Made by a program: the position numbers and the translations under genes. Under the pieces are notes generated by a model. The model saw only the letters and a program-made list of their open reading frames with translations. It made no database searches and had not been told where the DNA came from. Shown piece by piece: positions 1 to 5,781 of a stretch of 20,946 nucleotides of DNA (position 1 is the first letter of the stretch; every line of letters begins with the position of its first letter). Source of the stretch: a virus; IMG/VR virus record IMGVR_UViG_3300034418_008334, positions 1-20,946 of that record. One strand, 5' to 3'.

Positions 1-421
1 CATTAAAGTCAAATCTTACTCTTAATTGGTCTCCGTATTTACAGTCGTTTAGTCTAATTCTACCTGTAGAACCTTCAAAACCTGTTCCTGTAGAAGAGGG
101 ATACTCAGTGTCAAAATCAAATGTATAATCTAATAAAGAAGTTACTCCATCAGGTAAAGCATATCCGTTAAACAAATCTACATTAGATGAACTTGACACG
201 TCAGGAGTTGACCAATAAGGATTATCAACAGAGTTGTGTACATCGTTGTCTAATGAAAATACTTTGTACCTTTCTGAAGCTACATCAGCAGCATTATACT
301 CTATACCTGTTCCAGCTTCCCAAACAAAATTATTAGATAAAGGCTTACCAGCAAACGCACCTGTATGGGCATATCCTGATTCTCCTAACTTTCCATCTGT
401 TGTTTGATTAAATAAAGGCAT
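1..421 (-). CDS. Virion structural protein, beta-rich (partial, 3' end beyond window)
   Basis: The frame opens with ATG at 421 and runs without a stop to base 1, giving 140 residues of an incomplete protein that begins MPLFNQTTDG. The sequence is rich in Ser, Thr, Gly, Asn and aromatic residues with few charges, as in extracellular beta-sandwich or fibre proteins, and has no membrane segment. It ends in a CKYGDQLRVRF-like strand at the edge. Its start overlaps the stop of the upstream 177-aa gene by 14 bases, so it belongs to the same late operon after portal. A head or tail fibre/decoration role is inferred only from position and composition; I cannot assign a family. Confidence 0.8.
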   Translation of the reverse strand, partial: MPLFNQTTDGKLGESGYAHTGAFAGKPLSNNFVWEAGTGIEYNAADVASERYKVFSLDNDVHNSVDNPYWSTPDVSSSSNVDLFNGYALPDGVTSLLDYTFDFDTEYPSSTGTGFEGSTGRIRLNDCKYGDQLRVRFDFN

Positions 422-941
422 AACTAAATTTTGTAATTACTAAATTGCCTGTACCTGTATTAGAAAATACTACATTAACAGCACCTGAATAATTATAAGG
501 CATTTCATACACAGCACCATCATTAGGAACTAATTTAACAGTATAATTTGTTGCAGAAGCCGTACCACTTCCAAGTAAAATATAAGCATCTTTATTAGAT
601 AAATTAACAAAACTAGCACCTACAGTACCTTCGTTAGCAGCTAAAACCTCAACATTTACTGTTGTTACTGCTTGAGTAACTATAGTTGAACTGTTTGCTC
701 CTTTGCTATTTACATAAGATAATAAAGTAGTGTAAAATTCATCTGCACTAGCAGGTAAAGGTATTACATCTGTATATAATATCTTATACTCTTTTGCAGG
801 GACTCTACCAGAATCAACTATAACAACATAATCAGAGCTCTTTTCTAAAGTAATGTTCTCTTTCTGTATAGAGTACTTATCTGAATTGCCCGAGTATATT
901 AAGTCTATCGTTCTTTTGTTATTAGTTATCTGTATCGCCAT
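408..941 (-). CDS. Small virion protein with C-terminal Ig-like decoration-type domain
   Basis: A 177-aa protein starting MAIQITNNKRT. The N-terminal 70 residues contain charged strands plus an ASADEFYTTLLSYV helix. From about residue 95 to the end is a compact beta domain of a type common in phage virion proteins: an N-LSNKDAYILLGSGTASA strand pair, a TVKLVPND strand, an EMPYNYSGAV turn and a final TGTGNLVITKFSY strand. That resembles domains usually annotated as structural protein or decoration. The gene starts inside the portal stop region (20-base overlap) and overlaps the next gene by 14 bases, so translational coupling is likely. Function as head decoration or fibre attachment is inference; the domain resemblance is from memory of the family pattern. 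Confidence 0.85.
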   Translation of the reverse strand: MAIQITNNKRTIDLIYSGNSDKYSIQKENITLEKSSDYVVIVDSGRVPAKEYKILYTDVIPLPASADEFYTTLLSYVNSKGANSSTIVTQAVTTVNVEVLAANEGTVGASFVNLSNKDAYILLGSGTASATNYTVKLVPNDGAVYEMPYNYSGAVNVVFSNTGTGNLVITKFSYAFI

Positions 942-2235
942 CTTTTTGTGTTTCAGGAGTATCTTTCTGTTGACCTCTTAGCATTGCTTCTTCTCTAATC
1001 TCCGAGATTAATTTAGCACCCTTTTCAGCATCGTGATACTTAGCCAACCCTAAACTGTTTTCTCTAGCTTCATCAACAGTTACAATAGAATTTACATCTA
1101 TTAAATCTATTAAAGAAACAGGACTTTCATTTCTAAATTCTAAAGCATTTGAATCTATATTACTATGTTCCTCTATTAAATATTTTATTTCAGATAAGAT
1201 AGCGTCTTGGTTTTCACCAATTACAGTATTCTTTGCAACTTGATATTCATTCCTAATTCTCTTAGTATCAAACCCTGTTGAATCAGAAATACCACTCAAT
1301 GATCTAAACCAGTTATGAGCAACAACTAATTCAGATTCAGACTGTTCATGCAAGTTTATCCATTCACCATCAGAAGTTTGAATTAATGGAGTAAATGATG
1401 TTCCAGCACCAGCTTCTCCAAACTGTTTAGTGATCAATAATATATCGCCAGCGTTTTCTTCGCCTTGATGCCTTGCTTTTAAGTCTTTTTTAAGCTTATC
1501 CGCTTTATCTACACCAATATCTCCAACAACCTCTAAAACACCGCTAACACTAAACCCATTCTCTAGTCTTGATAAGTTCCATCTATTAGTCTTATAAGCA
1601 ATACCAGCAGCATCTAAGGCAGCAACCCACGAAGGAATTCCATAATCAGAGAACTCAGGTTCATATTGCTTAAAGTGAAATATAGCTCTTTTATAGCCAT
1701 CAATCTCCTCGAACTCAGGATATAAAGGTAAAACCTTTGCATACTTCTTTTTACCTTCATATTGTCTCCAATCTGGGTGTATAATTACATGAGTTCTATT
1801 CTTATGTATTCTTACTTTTGTAGCATCGTGATGGTAAAACTGAACAGAATTACCAGCGATTACAACTTCTAAGTAGGCATTACCAAATGAATACCAATCT
1901 TTAAATATCTTTTTTAAGACTTTTCTTAAAGACTCTCTATTGTTATTTACTTTCTTAATAAAAGATTCTAACTCAGCGTTACCTTCTGTTATAAATCCTC
2001 TACCAAGAGAATAAGTAGTTTTGTTCTCTAAGATACTTCTATGAGTTACTGCTCTCCTATTTAATATAGCTAATCCTTGTGGGAATAGATTGTCGTTACC
2101 AAATGCAACGTAGTCTCTAGGGTTGTGATCTACCTTAGATTCTTCTTTAATAGTCGAAGCACTAGATGTTGTAATAACACTAGATGAAAACGACTCAATA
2201 TTAGTAGGATTATTATCTAGTTGGCTATTCTCCAT
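922..2235 (-). CDS. Phage portal protein
   Basis: A 437-aa protein, a normal size for HK97/PBSX-like portals, which form the dodecameric DNA entry ring at one capsid vertex and bind terminase and neck proteins. Supporting features: an N-terminal low-complexity Ser/Thr region, then the PRDYVAFGNDNLFPQGL segment, a helix-rich stem with KKIFKDWYSFGNAYLEVV (residues about 105-125, the typical 'xxGNAYxE' portal core), a HFKQYEPEFSDYGIPSWVAAL segment where portals carry the P-x-YG-P-S motif, and a clip/crown-like helical C-terminus (GENQDAILSEI). The C-terminus is hydrophilic and Asp/Lys-rich. It overlaps the upstream 67-aa gene by 11 bases and the downstream structural gene by 20. Its place downstream of the capsid gene, about 13 kb from terminase, is unusual. 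Confidence 0.93.
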   Translation of the reverse strand: MENSQLDNNPTNIESFSSSVITTSSASTIKEESKVDHNPRDYVAFGNDNLFPQGLAILNRRAVTHRSILENKTTYSLGRGFITEGNAELESFIKKVNNNRESLRKVLKKIFKDWYSFGNAYLEVVIAGNSVQFYHHDATKVRIHKNRTHVIIHPDWRQYEGKKKYAKVLPLYPEFEEIDGYKRAIFHFKQYEPEFSDYGIPSWVAALDAAGIAYKTNRWNLSRLENGFSVSGVLEVVGDIGVDKADKLKKDLKARHQGEENAGDILLITKQFGEAGAGTSFTPLIQTSDGEWINLHEQSESELVVAHNWFRSLSGISDSTGFDTKRIRNEYQVAKNTVIGENQDAILSEIKYLIEEHSNIDSNALEFRNESPVSLIDLIDVNSIVTVDEARENSLGLAKYHDAEKGAKLISEIREEAMLRGQQKDTPETQKDGDTDN

Positions 2236-2428
2236 CTTTAGGCGATTCTTCTTCTTTTACTTTCTTAGATTCTTCTTTCTTAGGCTCAGATTTTAAGATA
2301 TAATCCTTATGTCCTAATTCATATAAGTATTCTAATTCGCTTTCAGTACATTCACAAAGAACATACGCTCTCCTTTTAATACATATTTTGATTAATTCGC
2401 AACCTTTTTTAAATCTATACTGTGCCAT
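2225..2428 (-). CDS. Small charged hypothetical protein upstream of portal
   Basis: A 67-aa protein beginning MAQYRFKKGC. The first 45 residues hold a CIKRRAYVLCECTESELEYLYELGHKDYI core with three cysteines and a predicted helix-turn; the tail from residue 47 is a Lys/Glu/Ser-rich disordered stretch (EPKKEESKKVKEEE). The 'xTxxELxYLYELGH' pattern resembles short proteins often found beside portal genes in Bacteroidetes phages, but I know no function. It begins directly after a terminator-like hairpin and overlaps portal by 11 bases, so it is likely coupled to portal translation. Confidence 0.75.
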   Translation of the reverse strand: MAQYRFKKGCELIKICIKRRAYVLCECTESELEYLYELGHKDYILKSEPKKEESKKVKEEESPKDGE

Positions 2429-2445
2429 ATTACTATATTTAGGAT

Positions 2446-2473
2446 GAAAAAGGGGAGTTTTAATCCCTCCCCT
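2446..2473 (-). terminator. Rho-independent terminator-like hairpin after tail-tube gene
   Basis: Read on the minus strand, AGGGGAG and CTCCCCT pair as a perfect 7-bp stem around a 9-base loop and are followed at once by a run of five T. It begins 14 bases after the stop of the 177-aa tail-tube-like gene and ends before the ATG of the 67-aa gene. In such AT-rich DNA a GC-rich stem with a T tract is the clearest terminator in the window. Because the portal operon continues beyond it, it probably attenuates rather than ends transcription. Confidence 0.75.
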
Positions 2474-2487
2474 AAATGGATTCTATA

Positions 2488-3021
2488 TTAAAGTGCTAAT
2501 GCAGCATCAATACCAACAGAACAAGTGTGTGCTTTCGCAACAGACATTGCTGTTAAAGTCATTGTAGAACCTGCTAAGTCAGTTAACTCTTTACCAGAAG
2601 CAGAAGCATCAGAAGCCAATTTCATTGGTCTTTCATTCAACAAGTCAGCAGAATGTCCTAAAATATAAACTGTTCCGTTCATGTCTTCAATTAAAACGAT
2701 GAATCCACAGTTACTTCCTAACTCTGCTAATGCAGTTCTGTTAGTGTCGTTGTTCTTTCTAATGAAGAACTCTAATTCTTGAGTGTACTTTAAAGAACCG
2801 TTGATTAATTCACCGTTCTCTCTCCACTCAGCTGTATCTTGCTCAAACTCAAACTCGTAGAAAGCATCATTAGCACCAGCTTCCATAGTGATTCCAGTAG
2901 CGATTGTGTTTGGAGTATTGTAAGTAACAGTTGCAACCGCAGCTTCATTTGCAATAGCAATCCTTTTAATTCCTCCTGAGTTAGCATTACAGTCTTTTGA
3001 TAATCCAGCAGCTAAAGCCAT
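2488..3021 (-). CDS. Tail tube-like major structural protein
   Basis: A 177-aa protein starting MALAAGLSKDCNANSGGIKR. Order of elements: a short N-terminus with the DCNANSGGIKRI motif, an ITMEAGANDAFYEFEFEQDTAEW strand pair, a LKYTQELEFFIRK strand followed by DTNRTALAELG helix, an IVLIEDMNGTVYILGHSADL hairpin and a C-terminal SASGKELTDLAGSTMTLTA strand. This layout (long beta-hairpin, helix after 'D/NxxNRxAL', strand pair) matches small tail-tube/major tail proteins seen in Bacteroidetes phages. The gene stands alone between two hairpins (2446-2473 and 3056-3078), consistent with a highly expressed virion protein. An alternative is a capsid decoration protein, given its place between capsid and portal genes. 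Confidence 0.7.
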   Translation of the reverse strand: MALAAGLSKDCNANSGGIKRIAIANEAAVATVTYNTPNTIATGITMEAGANDAFYEFEFEQDTAEWRENGELINGSLKYTQELEFFIRKNNDTNRTALAELGSNCGFIVLIEDMNGTVYILGHSADLLNERPMKLASDASASGKELTDLAGSTMTLTAMSVAKAHTCSVGIDAALAL

Positions 3022-3055
3022 AATATTATTTATTTATATTGTTAAAATTAAAGTA

Positions 3056-3078
3056 GGAGGGCAGTCAAACCACCCTCC
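3056..3078 (-). terminator. GC-rich hairpin after major capsid gene (attenuator or mRNA-end structure)
   Basis: On the minus strand GGAGGGTGG pairs with CTGCCCTCC across a 5-base TTTGA loop: nine pairs, two of them G-U wobbles in RNA. It starts about 20 bases after the capsid stop codon. Downstream bases are TACTTTAATTTTAAC, a poor, interrupted T tract, so termination would be partial; protection of the 3' end of capsid mRNA is an alternative role. Confidence 0.55.
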
Positions 3079-3097
3079 AAGAAAATGAAAGAATATA

Positions 3098-4441
3098 CTA
3101 GTAAGCAGCAACTATATAATCCTCGTGAACGTATTGTGTACCAGCCTTGTATTCAGCTCTTACATATCTTACTTGATCTTTCTTCTCATACCAAGATTCA
3201 ATCTTAGTATCGTCAGAAATACCATCTGTTCCTACAACTAAGTTTCTAGGAATAGTGAATAAGATTCTGTGAGGTCTTACTGAACCGAAATCGTTTTCGA
3301 TATGCTCATCCCACTCTTCTCTTTCGATAATTGGAACACCTCTAAAAGCCATTTTCTTTTCTCCATCTCTTAAAGTGAAGTAAGCAGCATCAGAACCATT
3401 CAATGCTTCGATAGTGTCAGTGTAGTTATCAGCAACAGAAGAAGTAACCATAATTTTACCTTCTTGCTTGAATAACTTTCTTAAAGTGTTAGGCATTTTA
3501 GACCATAACGCTTTGAAAGCTGTTAAAGAAGCATCAGTCTTTAAAGTAGTGTTAGCAACATTAGCAGTAGTGTTAGCATTAGAACCTGCTAAATCTCCTG
3601 ATACGTTAGCAACAGTTGGGTCTTGTTGAGCCATTCCTGCAACACCAGCAGTAATAATAACATCAGCACCACTAGAAGTAACAACTAATTTCCCTTCTCT
3701 AGCTAAGATAGTAGCAGCGTGAGATGTTACGAAGTTAGCAGCAGTTGTAGTTAAATCAGTATCGAAAGTAGCTAAATAATCTACTCCGTTGATATTAACG
3801 TTAGCTGTTCCAGATGTACCAGTCAAGGTTACTGTATCAACTTCTTTTACCGCAACAGTTGTTTGGTAAGTAGAAGAGTTTAAGTCTAAATATTGACCAG
3901 AAGGTAAAGCAGCAGAATCGAAATCATTGATGATTCTAGTCCAGAAACCATTATACTCTTTGTAGTCAGCATCTAAAGTACCAGTTGGAACACCAGATGA
4001 TCTAGTTTCTTTTACAGTATCACCGAAGAAGATTTGTCTTTGTAAATCTCTTGCCATACCTGCCATGTAAATTTCCATGATGATTTGCTCGAACAAAGTG
4101 TCAGCAATATCATTCTCATCTACACCTTTTTTCAATAAAGATTCTTTAACATAGTTTAAGAACGCTTTACCGTTTTGCTCAACTTGAGCTTTCATATCAA
4201 CAACAGATAAAGTCTTTTGTGTAATAGTAACACCAGTAGAAGACGTGAAAGAAGTACCTTGAGCATAAGCTTTAGTGATCTTCTCTAAGTTGTCGATAAA
4301 ATCTAATTTTTCAGAGTTCTTAATATCTGTTCTTACAGTTACGATTTCTCTGATGTCCGATTGAACGAACAATGGTTTAATAAAATACTCTTGAACACTT
4401 TCTTTAGAAAACGACAGAGCGTGTGACATTAAATCAGCCAT
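3098..4441 (-). CDS. Major capsid protein (HK97 fold) with inserted domain
   Basis: A 447-aa protein forming the icosahedral shell. The N-terminus (residues 1-80) has the arm and E-loop-like pattern KEYF-x-PLF and the TSFTSSTGVTITQKTL strand; residues 85-145 contain the long spine helix region (DTLFEQIIMEIYMAGMARDLQRQIFFGD); residues 300-345 (LTAFKALWSKMPNTLRKLF then GKIMVTSSVADNY) and 365-447 (FRGVPIIEREEWDEHI ... FTIPRNLVVGTD ... YKAGTQYVHEDYIVAAY) form the typical P- and A-domain ending. Residues about 202-295 look like an insertion (see findings). Located downstream of protease and the 50-aa gene, upstream of a hairpin and the tail-tube-like gene. The start is preceded by the A-rich AATTTAAAGAAAC, as expected in Bacteroidetes. 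Confidence 0.93.
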   Translation of the reverse strand: MADLMSHALSFSKESVQEYFIKPLFVQSDIREIVTVRTDIKNSEKLDFIDNLEKITKAYAQGTSFTSSTGVTITQKTLSVVDMKAQVEQNGKAFLNYVKESLLKKGVDENDIADTLFEQIIMEIYMAGMARDLQRQIFFGDTVKETRSSGVPTGTLDADYKEYNGFWTRIINDFDSAALPSGQYLDLNSSTYQTTVAVKEVDTVTLTGTSGTANVNINGVDYLATFDTDLTTTAANFVTSHAATILAREGKLVVTSSGADVIITAGVAGMAQQDPTVANVSGDLAGSNANTTANVANTTLKTDASLTAFKALWSKMPNTLRKLFKQEGKIMVTSSVADNYTDTIEALNGSDAAYFTLRDGEKKMAFRGVPIIEREEWDEHIENDFGSVRPHRILFTIPRNLVVGTDGISDDTKIESWYEKKDQVRYVRAEYKAGTQYVHEDYIVAAY

Positions 4442-4467
4442 GTTTCTTTAAATTGTTTAGTTAAAAA

Positions 4468-4620
4468 TTATTTACTTTTAGTTTTTGGTTCTACTTTTTT
4501 AGGTGCAGAACCACCCACCTTTTTAGCTTGATATTTCTCTTCAAAATGTGGAAAGTCAGACTCAGGAATCTCCGCTTCTAACTCTTTCCCATTTTTTATG
4601 TATTTTATTTTAATACTCAT
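4468..4620 (-). CDS. Small hypothetical protein between prohead protease and capsid
   Basis: A 50-aa frame from ATG at 4620 to TAA at 4468-4470, beginning MSIKIKYIKNGKELEAEIPE and ending in a Lys/Pro/Ser-rich tail (APKKVEPKTKSK). The first 30 residues look folded, with two short strands followed by a SDFPHFEEKYQAK helix; the rest is basic and probably disordered. It starts 6 bases after the protease stop and ends 27 bases before the capsid ATG, so it is an intact member of the head operon. The function is unknown; small linker, capsid-associated or decoration proteins occur at this place in other phages. Confidence 0.75.
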   Translation of the reverse strand: MSIKIKYIKNGKELEAEIPESDFPHFEEKYQAKKVGGSAPKKVEPKTKSK

Positions 4621-4625
4621 AGTTA

Positions 4626-5039
4626 TTATCCTTTAATTTCTTTAATAAAATCAGCTAAAACTTGAGCACTTTTAGATAACTTCTTTTCTTCTCCACTAAT
4701 GTTAGCATCCTCATTACCTTCAACAGCTGTAGGTTTTGCAGATAATTCAGCAATCTTAGCATCCTTTTCAGTAATGTTTGCTGATAAAGATTCGATTTTC
4801 TCGTTCAACTCACCTAATTGTTTTTCTAAGTGGTTCTTTTCTTCTTCAAACTTAATTTCTAAAGCTTCTTTTTCAGCATTGAACTTTTCTTCAATCTGTG
4901 CTAATGCTTCTGATGCTTCTTCCTCAGATAATTCAGTTTCATTAACTTCTGGCGTTTCCTCAACTTCGTTTTCTTTTTCAGTAATCAAACCGAAAGAAAC
5001 TAAAGCTTCCTTAACTTTTTCGCTAAATGATTTTTCCAT
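4626..5039 (-). CDS. Possible nested scaffold protein from internal in-frame start
   Basis: An in-frame ATG at 5039 (Met223 of the protease-scaffold protein) follows AAAACTAAAAAAAGTAAA, an A-rich leader like those before other starts in this window. Initiation there would give a separate 137-aa coiled-coil scaffold starting MEKSFSEKVKEALVSFGL and sharing the C-terminal capsid-binding helix. Nested protease/scaffold pairs are well known (lambda C/Nu3, and herpes protease/scaffold). This internal start is not proven by sequence alone, and the scaffold could equally be released by self-cleavage. Confidence 0.45.
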   Translation of the reverse strand: MEKSFSEKVKEALVSFGLITEKENEVEETPEVNETELSEEEASEALAQIEEKFNAEKEALEIKFEEEKNHLEKQLGELNEKIESLSANITEKDAKIAELSAKPTAVEGNEDANISGEEKKLSKSAQVLADFIKEIKG

Positions 5040-5705
5040 TTTACTTTTTTTAGTTTTATAATTATTATATCTATTTAAGAATTGCTCAATTAACTCTGGT
5101 TTGTTGAACAAAATTTCTTCTACTTCTGGATTAGACTCTAAGAACTCAGTTACTTTAGCAGCAGTTAAGTCTTCTGAGAATAAAGATTCTGTTGCAGCAG
5201 GAGTATCCACTAAGTCAGAAGCCATTAACGCAACGATGGATGTATATTCCTTAGTAATAACTTCTTCGTTTTCTCCGATAACTTCTTCAAACCTAGACTC
5301 ACCAGCTCTAAAAACGATACTGTTACCAAACATATCAGCATTGTTCCTAGCCATGCCAAATACATAACTATACAAATCGCCTTTTGGACTCTTCTTTGCA
5401 ACTTCGTCCATGTGTAAATCAGCATAAGCCTTATCTTCAATTACTCTAAAGTTTTTAAATCTTCCAATGTAAGTTCCTAAAGCATCAGAACACATATTAG
5501 GATGTCCGAACCTAGCTTTAACACCTTGCTCGATTTCATTACCTAATCTTACTAAATCTCCAATGAATTTTGAATCTAAATGAACTCCATGACCTTTAGC
5601 GATACCTTCTCTTGCTAGTACCACGTTTTTGATTACTCCACTATGCTCATCAATGTTTTCTATTGATAGATTCCCTGAAAAGCATACATCTGTTCTAAAT
5701 CTCAT
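4626..5705 (-). CDS. Prohead (head maturation) protease fused to capsid scaffold domain
   Basis: A 359-aa two-part protein. Residues 1 to about 185 resemble the HK97-type prohead serine protease: VKARFGHPN places a catalytic-type His at 68, and GNSIVF places the Ser at 129 in the position of the family's S-I-x-F motif. Residues 223-320 are Glu/Lys-rich heptad coiled coil (EEASEALAQIEEKFNAEKEAL and onward), as in scaffolding proteins, followed by a short basic C-terminal helix (SAQVLADFIKEIKG), typical of capsid-binding scaffold ends. The protease would digest the scaffold and delta-like domains during maturation. Sits 5 bases upstream of the 50-aa gene and directly ahead of capsid. Catalytic assignments are motif-based inference. 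Confidence 0.88.
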   Translation of the reverse strand: MRFRTDVCFSGNLSIENIDEHSGVIKNVVLAREGIAKGHGVHLDSKFIGDLVRLGNEIEQGVKARFGHPNMCSDALGTYIGRFKNFRVIEDKAYADLHMDEVAKKSPKGDLYSYVFGMARNNADMFGNSIVFRAGESRFEEVIGENEEVITKEYTSIVALMASDLVDTPAATESLFSEDLTAAKVTEFLESNPEVEEILFNKPELIEQFLNRYNNYKTKKSKMEKSFSEKVKEALVSFGLITEKENEVEETPEVNETELSEEEASEALAQIEEKFNAEKEALEIKFEEEKNHLEKQLGELNEKIESLSANITEKDAKIAELSAKPTAVEGNEDANISGEEKKLSKSAQVLADFIKEIKG

Positions 5706-5727
5706 ATATTAAAATTGTACTAAATAC

Positions 5728-5763
5728 TATACACTTTTACGCACTAGTGTACTAAAAGTTATA
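5728..5763. repeat. Imperfect 36-bp inverted repeat in tail/head module junction
   Basis: In the 76-base gap between the tape measure stop and the protease start, a TATA-ACTTTTA half and its TAAAAGT-TATA counterpart flank a central 8-bp palindrome CACTAGTG; each half is displaced by one base, so the symmetry is approximate. The spot could be an operator, a promoter region or an RNA stem separating tail and head transcripts. No clear TAnnTTTG promoter or T-tract terminator accompanies it. Confidence 0.4.
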
Positions 5764-5781
5764 CAGCGTTATGTTATGTTT

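Noticed and set aside
4699-5367. Plus-strand frames of 120 and 88 aa opposite the protease-scaffold gene
   Set aside because: Ser/Phe-rich shadows of the coiled-coil coding strand; no gene-like motifs or start context.
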